Below are positions 1 through 12,800 of a stretch of DNA of 64,000 bases, piece by piece. The notes beneath the pieces are model-generated. The model did no database searches. It had not been told where the DNA came from and was given only the letters and a program-made list of their open reading frames with translations. The stretch comes from Pycnopodia helianthoides (lineage: Eukaryota; Echinodermata; Asteroidea; Forcipulatida; Asteriidae). The stretch spans positions 12,851,303 to 12,915,302 of the forward strand of contig CM063257.1 in NCBI GenBank assembly GCA_032158295.1, given 5' to 3'. Every line of letters begins with the position of its first letter. Position 1 is the stretch's first letter. Made by a program: the position numbers and the translations under genes.

Positions 1-751
1 ATGGAAGGACGTCCAATGTTTCTACATGAGAGCATGATGTCCCATTCAAAAGTTACAAGTCGATCTCAGTATCACGCACAGGGGACCAGCCTCACAATCG
101 GTTAGGGATTCTTTTTTTGTTTTCATTTTAAACTTAAGCTTCAAAGGCATGGTACAATTTTGGTAGTTACTCCATAAATTAGATACGATAAAAATTTACT
201 TGAAAATGATCACTGGAGACCTGTTGATAGTATAAAATACATGTATTTTAAGAAATGACTCCCTTTGAAGTAACATAGTTTAGCAGAAAGAGATTCTTTT
301 TTTCCCAAAATGTCAATCTGAGAAAGGCTTCTCATGCATCTGAAAGCGCACAATTCTATGCAAAAGTTGCTTTTGTTTTCTTTCTTTATTTGTTCACTTT
401 TAATTTCTGATTGAGCCCAAATTTGTACATGTTTGCTAATTTATGCATGTATGTTGGGATGCACCAAGTGCCTGTAATACATTGAAAATCATTTTTCAAA
501 TAACAAAAGTAAAAACCATTTTACATGTAAATTTTTGCGAACATATGCAAAGTTTAAACAAGATTACAGCAAAACGAATTTGATAAATTTGTGTACAAAA
601 AGTTGTCGCAAACTGGCCCACAAAGTGTCCTTCCATACCTTCACTACACATTTCCGGTCTATCTGTAAAAGGGTCTATGTTGAATCTATGTATGAGCTGA
701 CATACTGGAAGGTCCACCAATAATGGGTTGTTGATTTTGTTATTTGTGCAG
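1..751. other. 5' flank or intron of the BRCT-recombinase gene; no supported exon
   Basis: AT-rich sequence upstream of the first exon I can support. The first BRCT exon begins in phase 0 and lacks the N-terminal strand and Ser-Gly phosphate-binding turn of a BRCA1-type BRCT, so at least one more exon must lie further 5'. Frame 1 is open from base 1 to a TAG at about 105 with a possible GT donor near 102, but that donor would be phase 1 and does not match the next acceptor. I do not call it. The minus-strand open frame at 496-915 overlaps the BRCT exon and looks like a shadow. Confidence 0.5.
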
Positions 752-842
752 AGGAAAGTTAAACAGCTGGCATTTTCAACCAATAGTAGGTGCACAAAAG
801 AATTTAACTCATCCACCACCCATGTGATCACTGACGATGCAG
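752..842 (+). CDS. BRCA1: BRCT1 exon a (BRCA1-like)
   Basis: Ninety-one bases open as R-K-V-K-Q-L-A-F to T-T-H-V-I-T-D-D-A. The acceptor is a TTTGTGCAG and the donor GCAG|GTAACA; it starts in phase 0 and ends in phase 1. The S-T-T-H-V-I-T stretch matches the conserved TTHV strand of the first BRCA1 BRCT, preceded by a helix of the right length. The Ser-Gly pair that contacts phosphate in human BRCA1 would be in the preceding exon, which I cannot find here. Confidence 0.7.
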
Positions 843-3800
843 GTAACATAACCAAAGCGTACATGGCTTTGAATATCTTGAATATTATTGACATATCAAA
901 GTGATTGTTATGCAATATAAGCCATTTAGATAAACAACAGCCACATGTCGTTACAAGCAGTTGTCAAGTTATCCTAATGTTTTACAAACTTGTAGAATTT
1001 TTCATATAAACAAATAATTTCTTCACAATTTTTTGAAACAGTCACAATTCTGATTCATGATTTTCATGAATTTTAGTAGGCCTGTTCAATATGCATACAA
1101 TTTGTATTTTTAAATCATAGATGGTGAAAACGTGGCCAGAAGGAGTTACAAGCTCTTCCAAGGACTGGCTGCCAAAGTGTGGGTGGTGAGCTACAAATGT
1201 AAGTGACTTTAACACCAATAAATGTGACGCTGTTATTATTGTCTTAAAGCTTGTGAGGTTTATAAGTAAAGATTTGAATGCTCAGTATAGTGCATCAATT
1301 TGCCATGTTACCAATTCTATATTTTTTGGCAACATGTGGTTGTACTTACTTGCACGTATGATGCTTGTGTTTACATCTCCTCATGAGAAGAACATGTACA
1401 ATTTATTGGATAGTCAGTTTGTTGTAGTTATATTTACATACACAGCACCGTACTTTGCGCAACAATGTCACATAAATGCATTGCTTTCGCTGGTGGTGAA
1501 TTATGCAATAGGAGGCGCTGAATATTCATTAGTAAGATAGCGTTGGACCAACGGCCGATTTAGGGTCTGTCCGTAGAATGTGGTCACGTGGACCAGGGAG
1601 TCCTTGTTGGTAACTACAAGTTATAGGAAATCTCCTTATGGCTCGATATGCTCATTGATTGATTGGATATTGGTATCTCACGAGAGGGCGTCATTATCCA
1701 AAAAGTTACAGTAAGTTTTTTAACACTATTGACATAAATTATTCAGTGTGCATAATAATAACTCGACAACTGTCAATCACTCCTCCATCATTTCCTTAAT
1801 TATTTGTGTATTGTTTGCAGGGGTAACAGCTTCGTTGAAAACGGGGGTCTTACTCCCAGAAAAGGACTTTGAAATCCAGAGAATTTGGACCAACGAGCTG
1901 AGTGAGGCAGATTTACCTTCACGGTGTGTACGGCTTGCCAGTACAAGCAAACTCTTTGCCAAGTACATGTTTTATGTTATTGGTCAATCTGTAGATATCA
2001 ATAAAGGTATGTATGTTTCAAGTTGATTAAAATTATGATGCATAATATGATCATGATAATATATACACCTGATGAGAAGATCCTTTTCATTAGATTGGAG
2101 GATTGGAGGTGGCACGGATTAGTCACACCATTTTATGGAGTGAAATAGAAAGTTGCACCCTCTTAATTTAAGTAATCCTATTATTGCTGATCCAGTTAAG
2201 GTTGTATTGAAAACCTGGATGTGACAGCAAAATTAAGGTTGAGGGTCTTTATGTGACATAGAGGTCAACAGGACCAGGTTAATACTTGGCTGCAGATTGG
2301 GCCACAGCACCTTTTAACCATTACATGGTGCTATAAAAAGGAACAGGTGTCATACTTAGCTATGCATACCTTAAAGGAAAACACTGAGCACTTTGAGACA
2401 CACGTCGGGTGTGATAAAGCTCTATATATAAGAATCGGTGTCATGCTTTACCCAGCACCCCTATCTGACTACAGAGGGCACTATTTCAGTTCTTTTCTCG
2501 TGCGTTTATCTTTTCTGTATGTTCGGCAGTTATTGTGTGACCATTAGTTTTGCTGTTGTGTTCCGAGTGAAGGTTGCACATACGGAATAAAAGCTTTTTC
2601 CTTTACAGTTACAATTATTAATATTATTATTATAATATAAAAACACAGATTTTATATAGTGCTTTATCACACCCGAAGGGCGTCTCAAAGCGCTCATTAT
2701 TTTGCTTCAAGGTATGTGGAGCTTTGATTGGACCCAGGTCCTTTACATAGCACCTTTTAATGGTTTACAAGGTGCTTGTGGCATAGTCTGCAGCCAGCCA
2801 GACCAGAAAACACCGGTACCAACAGCTTTACATCTTATCCGAAGGACAAAGCAATCATGGTTAAGTGTCTTGCCTCATGACACAAGTGTCACGAACAGGA
2901 CTCGAACCCACACTCTGCTAATAAGAATTAACTGAGCTTGAGTCTGGTGCTCTAACCGCTCAGCCACAACACCCCCTCCAAAAAAAAAAAAAACAAACAA
3001 ACAAACACCCCAACATCCCCCCAGTCTTTAAATAATTGATAAATGTTAATTTAATTGAAAAAAAGTGTGCTAAAAATTGCAAAAATATCTACTGAACTTT
3101 CAAATTTAAGCCCATTTTCCTTTAATTTGGTAGGGAAAAAAATGAGCAGTGGGAAGTGTTATTTTGGAGAATGCTAACCAAAAAGCAACTTTGGGTCAAA
3201 ATTGTCACTTTTCCATTTCCCAAACCCCTCCCCCAGTTGTTTGGGCAAGTTCAGAGATTGCCTGAAATGCTGTTAAAATTGTTTCTCTGGGCAGATCAAG
3301 TACTTCATCTGCTGAGTTTGTGTGGTGGATCTACTTGGAAATGGACGCCCGAACGTAGTTGCAGGACAGATACAAATGAATATGCTGTTGTATTCATTGG
3401 GTCAGATTGGAGAAATCATCCATTTTTCAGGATATTTAATGGTATGTGTATTCAATTATTTGTACATGTGTGTATGGTTCAAAACTAGAGAGATAAAAAT
3501 GAATTAATTTGTTTCAATGTGCAGAGGTGATGCTAAAAATGAAAGGAATGCAGTGTAAAATTACTACATGAATGCTAAAAAGTTGATAGTAAATACAGTA
3601 GTTGTGTATATTGTACATAAGTACATTAATGGAAAAACGGGTAAGCATTTTATCAACACTGTTTTTCAATAACTTGCAGGAAATTTTACCAAATCGGGGT
3701 TTTCTTGTCCTGAAAACACAAGCCCGAGCACTAATCGGTTTATGAATGGATTATTCAATGACTGAACTCTTCCTTGGCATGCGTCACATGTGATGTAGGC

Positions 3801-6796
3801 CTACAAGAGGTCAAATAGTAGCAAGTTACAATGTCAGGGAACATTTTTTACACAGGCTTCAGGAAATAGCAGGTTGGAATATTTTTTCAGTTACACTTGT
3901 TTCAACGGGAGGGAAAGGTCAAGTTGGGTCACATTCTGAAATAAGATCTTTTGAAATGTTAATCTTTGAATGTAGTTTCACACCCAATTGAGGTCATCTG
4001 CATTCAAATTTGTACATTTATTCGAGTGTTGGAGTCTCATGAGCTTTTTCTATTATGGCAATTTTGTTGTTAATTAGGTTCAGATAGAAGGAGAAAGCAA
4101 GGTAACAAAAAAAGAGTCCAGAACAATAGGTAACAATAGGTGTCAAAATTTTTTGTTTATTTTTTTTTTTTTTTCAGTCTTGTTTGATGTATTTATTTAG
4201 TGCTCAATAAATGAGCTGGGGCAGGTTGTGTACAATAAATTTTAACCCATTAACAATATAAATGAATAATGACTTGTGTTTCCTGTTGTTATAGCTTCAC
4301 CACACAATCATGTGCCAATCATCACATTAGACTGGGTGTTTGACTGTATCATGTTGTATGCCATCCAGCCCATAATAAACTACGCCGTACATATCCCAGA
4401 TGTTAATGCAGGTAGGCGTAACTGAAGATAGTCACTTACAGTTTGTCATGCCTTTCTTAATTTTTTGAATAAGCTTTTTGAAGAAATTTAAACTTATGAA
4501 TTAGCTTTTTGAAGAAATTATAATTTTCGCAGTTTAAGGAAGTAGTTTTAAATCAAAATTCTGGATGGTTTTGCATTATACATATCTTTTTTCCTTTTTT
4601 TTATGCAAATAGACTGGATATAAGTGCTCTTTGAAAAAAATGTAAATCTCTCAGTTATACTCCACATCTTCAAATAACCACTTACAAGAGTCCAAATTCC
4701 CAAACTTTGGAAATTGGGATGGGGAATGGCCCATAGGATCATTTTCCAAAATGTGCTTATTATTTGACTCGTTCATAAAAAGTAAACAAGCAAAAATGGG
4801 AGTATCTTGTCTCAAAATAACATGTACTCCTTACCATATCATGGGTCTGCCTTGACAAACAAAAAACGATAAGCATACATTATTTCAAACTGTCAAACTT
4901 TCAAACTGTCGTACAGACGTTTCAGAATCGTCCCCCACCCCCATGTTTCAACACACTTTTATGCCACCGACTACTTGAAAAAATGTGTTTTCATGTTATA
5001 TCAAAATAAAATATCAAAGCAAATGGACAATTCATGTGGGCACCACTGGGTCTCAATGACAACAAGTTATGCTGTATGAGTCACAGGTTTTTACATTATA
5101 TAGTACCTGCGAGCGGTTCATTGTTCCCTAAATTCACGAAACTTTGCTTTAAAGGAAAAATGCAACGGAGAGCAAATTTAATTTGATTGTGACCTGACAT
5201 CTTTTGATTGTGACCTGATCTAATTTCTTAGATCGAATATTGAGGACTTCCGGATCCTTATGCAGGTTAATTGTTATTATTGTTTTCAGTTGACAGGGAT
5301 GACTCTGATGAAGGAACTCAAGGAGGTGACTCCCATGATGGAGGTAAAGGAGGTGACTCCCATGATGGAGTTAAAGGAGGTGACTCTGATGATGGAGTTG
5401 AAGGAGGTGACTCTCATGAAGGAGGTAAAGGAGGTGACTTCCATGATGGAGTTGAAGGAGGTGACTCTCATGATGGAGGTAAAGGAGGTGACTTCCATGA
5501 TGGAGGTAAAGGAGGTGACTCTCATGATGGAGGTAAAGGAGGTGACTCCCATGATGGAGTTGAAGGAGGCGACTCTCATGATGGAGGTAAAGGAGGTGAC
5601 TTCCATGATGGAGGTAAAGGAGGTGACTCTGATGATGGAGGTATAGGAGATGACTCTCATGATGGAGGTATAGAAGGTGACTCCCATGATGGAGTTGAAG
5701 GAGGTGACTCCCATGATGGAGGTAAAGGAGGTGACTCTGATGATGGAGGTAAAGGAGGTGATTCCCATGATGGAGTTCAAGGAGGTGACTCCTCCCATGA
5801 TGGAGGTAAAGGAGGTGACTCTCATGATGGAGTTCAGGGAGGTGACTCTGATGATGGAGGTAAAGGAGGTGACTCTGATGATGGAGTTCAAGGAGGTGAC
5901 TCTGATGATGGAGTTCAAGGAGGTGACTCTGATGATGGAGTTCAAGGAGGTGACTCTGATGATGGAGTTCAAGGAGGTGACTCTGATGATGGAGTTCAAG
6001 GAGGTGACTCTGATGATTCAATTAGTGATGGAGGTGACTCTGATTATTTATTAAGTGATGGGGATGTCTCTGATGATGGAGTTGAAGGAAGTGACTCCCA
6101 TGATGGGGGAGATGAAGTTGATTCTCATGATGAAGATACAGGAGGTGAGTCTAGTCATTGTTCATTAGATGATGATAGAACAGTTTGTCAACTTCCAATA
6201 CCTGTGGAGGTAGTATGGACTGTTCTCCCTCCAACTATGTTTTATTTAGATATTAGTGAATCCCACCTAACCTTGTTTTGCCCAACCAGAATAAACAACC
6301 AGCAAGAGATCTGATATCATTTATTATATATGTGGTTTAATTGTACCCTTTTCAATAGACTCAAAGGCTATGTATATGAAGGATATTAAAACTTACTTTT
6401 TGAAATATTTTTTTTCATTTGTAAAGGAAATAAACATAGTGCTGAACCACAGGTAATACATATATTTTACTGTTTCTTAACATTAATCATGACAACTCTT
6501 GCCAAACCCAAGCACTTACATGTTAAAAGACAACCCCTTAAAAAAAAAAAAAAATAAATAAATAAATTGGGGGGGGGGGGGCTTCCATTGAGCACGGTTA
6601 AAAATTAAGTTAATCTTATAACCAATACAACCTTTAGATTGTTTTCCTCTTTTTATCTGTTTAAAATTTTGTGCCTAAATTAACACAGTTACTGTTCTTT
6701 TGTTTTAATTTTAACAAACAACATTAATTATAGTTTTGTTTATTTTTGTGTTTGCATTGAAACATGTTTATTGTTTTGTGTTTTTGTGTTTTTGTG

Positions 6797-6831
<35 letters not shown>

Positions 6832-9800
6832 CCCCTGGAAAGGAGTTTCCACTTAACTCTTGAAAAATCATGACATTTAAAGTTGTTATGTTCAAGAAGG
6901 AAATGCCTACTCATTGAGCTTTTTTATTTTTATTTTTATTTTTAAGGAGTCTTGAAAATTTTACCTTATAAGGAAAATAGCCTCAAATTTATGTGCAACC
7001 CCGCAAGATACATATTTTGCTTTAGGAGTTTCCTAGTCTGCATTAACTGTTCATCATGATGCATGCTCAACGTTTAAGTCAATGCAACAATGTGATGTCT
7101 TGGTCATGTTTGTCGTGGTCAGGGCTATTGTTTGTGGGTCAAACTAAAAGGGAATGGCACCTCTTTCATTCTCTCATTAGTGTAGGAGACTTAATATTAT
7201 TTTTATCTGTTGTTTTCATTTAAGGTTTTTGCTTGCATTTATTGCTTTTAATCGCTTTTTGCTAGTTTACCTTTATAGTGCAATCTTTACAACCTAGGCT
7301 GTTACTATGAACAAAAGAAAAAGGACTGGTTTGTTCGATATGTCTGTGGCTCTATCAACGATTACTTTCAACAATGAGTTGTACATTTAGACCTGCGTCT
7401 GTCTCCCTTTATACATGTACGTGTAGGAACATTATAGTTCCCTATTATTGAATGTAAAACATGTAAAGTGGTTGAATAATGAAAAAGCAAAGTTGTGCTC
7501 TTTAATTTACTGCATACATGTGAGGTTTGCAGGGTCCATTAACAGTGTTGCTGACTCGAATCGGTGACTTGGATGCGATTCTGACTTGTGTTACAATTGT
7601 TGAGAATTTGACTTTGCTTGGCTTTGCCTTGACTTAAAAAAACATTACTTGCAGCTTGATTTTATTTGAACAAAAATGACAGTAGACTTGACTTTGGGAA
7701 AAATTACTTGGTTACAACAGTTTATATTGGTATTTAGGGAATGAGGGTGGGTGCTTTTTGGTGATTATCAAAAAAGGAAAACAAAATCTGTATTTAAATC
7801 ATATTGGTGTGAATTTGGAATTTGCCTTTTGTACGGAAGAAAAGAAATTAGAGAGATGCACAGGTGGTCCTCTAGTAATAAAATTATGTTTTCTTGATTT
7901 CAAAATTAGGATGAGACACGGAATGAACCACTTAGAAGACCAAACCGACCTTGTATCTACTGCGGCCTAATGCAGACACAACTTAGCCGTCATCTAAAGA
8001 GAAAGCACAGAAAAGAAGAGGAGGTCAAAGCCGCACTCCAGCTACCTCGTACAGAAAGAATTGAAGCAATGAGTCAGATAAGGAAAGATGCAATCTTTCA
8101 AGAAAATGTTAAGAGAATAAGGACTGACTGTCGGCAGCCATTGTTGCGAGAGCGTCAACAAGGAGATGCAGAAGTTGTCATGTGTGGACAATGCCATGGA
8201 TTTTATAGCTGTTCCCGCATATGGCGCCACAAACAAGTTTGCCATAGGGCATGTAGTAATAAAGTGTCGTCAGTGCCTGTTACATCATTGCTTCAAACTG
8301 AAGTTGGAGGGCGATTTAATTCCGAGGTTCTTCTTCGTTTTCGTAATGACGACATTGGATCAATCTGCAGGAGTGATCCGATGATAGTCCATGTGGGAAA
8401 AAAGTTATGGGCAAAATCTGTGCAAAGAGCAAAAAGTATCATTATGAATGATATGAGGAAGTTGGGTAACTTACTTCACAAGATGAGGTGCATTTCAGAG
8501 AACACGACCCTCACAGGGGAGGATATTTTAAAGAGACAAAATTTCAGTTTATTGGAGAATGCTCTTGACAGGCTTACAGACAAATCTTGTGATGAGATTA
8601 AGGCAGGACTCCGATTAAGTTTGGGTTACCTTATTAAAAAAGGTGCAAAAGTCATGAAGGCAGTATACATCATGAATGACAGATTGGTCGATAGCCTGGA
8701 AATTGACAGATTTTTGTCAGTTTTGGACCTCAACTGGGACTTCCTGTTCAGTCGAAGCCTGCATGTGGTGGAAGCAAAACGACAAGCAGTTCTCAGAAAG
8801 CCTCAGTCCATGCCACTGGAAGAAGACATCTCAAGGCTTCGAAGTTACATAGTTAAATCAATGGAAGAAATTGTTAATGGTGATGAAGCATTGTTTAGTG
8901 GGAAATTTTTCAACAAGTTGAGATCCTTGGTCGTCAGTAGACTAACATTCTTCAACGCTAGACGGGGTGGAGAACCATGCAGAATGACGCTCAGTGAGTG
9001 GGAAGATGCAAAAAATCAGGCATGGGTTGATCCCCAGCAAATAGAAGCAGTAAAAGATCCATTGGAGAAAGCTCTTATGAACTCCTACAAGCTAGCTTAT
9101 CAACGGGGAAAGGGTTCTAGGAAACTAGTCCCTGTCTTGATCCCTAATGACACGGTTGCTCCTATTGAGATGCTAGTAAAGATGAGAAATGAGGTTGGTG
9201 TGTCTACAGATAACGTGTACCTTTTTCCATTTACACAGCGATCAGCTGGTCATGTGAATGGCTGGGCTGAGATGAAGAAAGTAACAGATCTAATGGGGGA
9301 ACAACTCAAAAAACCATCTCTGCTGACAGCCACTAAGTTTCGTCACAGGGCATCAACTTTGTATGCCCTACTAGATGTTCCGGAGAAAGACCGCACCATT
9401 TTTTACAAACATATGGGTCACTCAGCCGAAATAAATGCCAACATCTATCAGTGCCCTCTGGCGGTAAGGGAAATTACTTCAGTTGGACGTTATCTGCAGG
9501 GCATAGATGGCAAGTCCCAAACTGACAACTCAGGTGGGTATTTCTTTCTTTTTCTCTTTTTGTTCGCAACAGTAGTTGTAGCAATAAGTACATGGTTTTT
9601 AATGTTCAAGAACAAGTCGTCCTTGAAGCTTTGAAAAACTGCTGTTTGTGTCAACAAAGATGATAATATGTTTTTATTAGAGAATTTCAAAGGTTTTTTT
9701 TCTTCTCTTCCCTCAGCTGTGACGCAAAAAGAGAAGAGAAAAGTATCTGGACGACATATCAGTCAACAAAGACAAGACCATCTGTCATCAACCCAAGAGA

Positions 9801-12800
9801 CTGATTGTGACTCGCCACCAGGTAGTTATTTCATCTTGAATAAAGTGTTTACAAAACTGATTTTTAATTTTTTGGGTTTGTTTTAATGCTGATAGTTAAT
9901 TTGTCTCAAAAGAAAAACAACAAATAAGCCAAGCTAAATAATTATATTAAACACTCTTTTCCCTCAGCTGTGACCCCCAGAAAGAAGAGAAGAGTGATTG
10001 GTGGAAGAAAGGACCATCCGCAATCACTAACCCATGAAGCTGATTACAATTCATCACCAGGTAGTTATATTATTTTAACATACTTCACAAAACTTAAAAT
10101 TGTTTTGTAATGTCCTGTTTTTAATTGTCCCCATTACAAAAAAAATACCAACCTAAATAATTATATTAAACACTCTTTTCCTTCAGCTGTGACCCCTAGA
10201 AAGAAGAGAAGAGTGATTGATGGAAGAAAGGACCATCCGCAATCACTAACCCATGAAGCTGATTACAATTCATCACCAGGTAGTTATTTTTTAATTTTTT
10301 AATTATACTTCACGAAACTTAAAATTGTTTTGTAATGTCTTGTTTTGATTTGCTTCAATTACTAAAAAAGTACCAACCTAAATAATTATATTAAACACTC
10401 TTTTCCTTCAGCTGTGACCCCCAGAAAGAAGAGAAGAGTGATTGATGGAAGAAAGGACCATCCGCAATCACTAACCCATGAAGCTGATTACAATTCATCA
10501 CCAGGTAGTTATATTATTTTAACATACTTCACAAAACTTAAAATTGTTTTGTAATGTCCTGTTTTTAATTGTCCCCATTACTAAAAAAATACCAACCTAA
10601 ATAATTATATTAAACACTCTTTTCCTTCAGCTGTGACCCCTAGAAAGAAGAGAAGAGTGATTGATGGAAGAAAGGACCATCTGCAATCACTAACCCATGA
10701 AGCTGATTACAATTCATCACCAGGTAGTTATTTTTTAATTTTTCAATTATACTTCACGAAACTTAAAATTGTTTTTGTAATGTCTTGTTTTTGATTTGCT
10801 TCAATTACTAAAAAAATACCAAGCTAAATAATTATATTAAACACTCTTTTCCCTCAGCTGTGACCCCTAGAAAGAAGAGAAGAGTGATTGGTGGAAGAAA
10901 GGACCATCCGCAATCACTAACCCATGAAGCTGATTACAATTCATCACCAGGTAGTTATATTATTTTAACATACTTTACAAACTTAAAATTGTTTTGTAAA
11001 GTCTTGTTTTTCTTTGCTTCAATCACCAAACAAATACCAATCTAAATAATTATATTAAACACTCTTTTTCTTCAGCTGTGACCCCCAGAAAGAAGAGAAG
11101 AGTGATTGATGGAAGAAAGGACCATCCGCAATCACTAACCCATGAAGCTGATTACAATTCATCACCAGGTAGTTATATTGTTTTAAAATACTTTACAAAA
11201 CTTAAAAGTGTTTTGTATCGTCCTGTTTTTATTTGCCCCAATCACTAAAAAAAATACCAACCTAAATAATTATATTAAACACTCTTTTCCCTCAGCTGTG
11301 ACCCCCAGAAAGAAGAGAAGAGTGATTGATGGAAGAAAGGACCATCCGCAATCACTAACCCATGAAGCTGATTACAATTCATCACCAAGTAGTTATATTT
11401 CTTCAACGTACCTTACAAAACTGAAAATTGTTTTATATACGTTTTCTGTCACTGGTTTATTTTCCCCAATTCCGGAAAAAACAAGTCGACTGGTTAATAA
11501 TTGTATTGAACAATCTTCTCTTTCAGCTGTGACGCACCTAAAGAAAAGAAGAGTTGTTCCTCAACATATTAGTCAAGATAGACGGAAGGCGGAGTCCAGC
11601 TCATCTTCAAGTAAATATGTAGTTTTCAAGAAAATACCTTTTTTTTCGCAGCTTTTTTTGCATAGTCCCTTAGAATCAATTGCAATAAACTTGCAATGAT
11701 GAAATGCATTAGTGTAATAGTAGGAATATTACAATGACGTCATCCCCTGTAATGTGATGTCACATCTTACAGATATGTGTTTTAAATCTTTGAAAATCCG
11801 TATGAAATCAACCACAAGAGACAGTTTCTGTATACAAATGAATACAATTGAGTTCTAGTTAATTTATTTCTACCTTAGCTGATACGACCCCCCACAAAAC
11901 CAGGTGTGGAATCCCTCTGACACTACAAAGAAGAACAAAGCAACACTCCAAAAGATGTCATATTGACTCAGGTATTCAATTCATTTCAAAGTATTAATTT
12001 GCTAATATGACAATTACATCTCTTTTTGAAGGTTGTCCCAGTTTGTTATGTACTCGTTTGCACATTTTTCAGTGTTTGACCTCGTCAATGCTGATCTAAG
12101 CAAGGGTTCTAAAATCATCTGAACGTTTTTTTAATAAAAAAGATGAAACTCACCAGAAAAGGACACGAGGTAGAATTTAATGTTATGAGTGACACCCACA
12201 AAAACAAACTGCAACTATTGTTTGTTGGGGTGTTTGTATTCTTGTTTCCTTCTTTTTTTCTGAGAACTGCATATAAGAGTCAATGTATTCTTGATAGCAG
12301 TTAATCACAGTTCGATTTAATTAATCAATTGTTCTTACACACTTAAGTTTAGCGCACAAATTCTGGGCAGTGTTATCCATTTTGGATTTTAAGAAAATGA
12401 ATACAAAATCAAATACTATTTACTTGGGAATACAAAATGCAATTTTTTATTTTTTTATTTTTTTATTTTACAATTATCCGAAATTAGCAATAATAATATA
12501 ACAATTTGGGAGGCTAATCATCCTTACTGGCAGCTTAGAAGCTGAATTGCGAAGGATGCGGCTACAGTGTGTTCAAGTCATGCAAGGGCGCACTAGGCAG
12601 CCAGCCACGTTGACCCATAATTGAACACGGTGCAAAGCCTGAGATCGAAAGTGTTTGATTTTTTCGGGGGGGGGGGGCGGAGGAAAACCTTCGTAACATA
12701 GGAGAGAACCAGTCCACGTCTCTATTCACATAAGCCGGGAATGGAACCAGGGCCATATTGGTGAGAGACGAGCGCTTTAGCACAAGCCACCCATTCCACC

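Noticed and set aside
1..104. Open frame from base 1 (M-E-G-R-P-M-F-L) as an upstream exon
   Set aside because: The possible donor is phase 1, while the first BRCT exon starts in phase 0; no homology recognised.
496..915. 139-codon minus-strand open frame
   Set aside because: Lies across a BRCT exon on the other strand and has no recognisable domain.
3322..3507. Alternative frame D-L-L-G-N-G-R-P-N-V-V over BRCT2 exon a
   Set aside because: Uses acceptor 3316 and ends in phase 0; the BRCT frame matches the phases of both neighbours and the fold.
5286..6021. Two long minus-strand open frames (216 and 237 codons) over the acidic repeat
   Set aside because: A 27-bp repeat without stops in a frame is open in that frame throughout; the plus-strand frame alone has matching splice sites and phases.
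5260..6054. Plus-strand frames starting with ATG at 5260 and near 5677 (T-L-M-M-E-V-K-E-V repeats)
   Set aside because: Shadow frame of the same repeat, broken by stops and by the 3-bp insertion context; it does not join neighbouring exons in phase.
9534..9634. Hydrophobic tail (F-L-F-L-F-L-F-A-T-V-V-V) if the recombinase exon is read past 9533
   Set aside because: This is a T-rich intron start after a good GT donor. Retention would give a membrane anchor by chance, with no other support.
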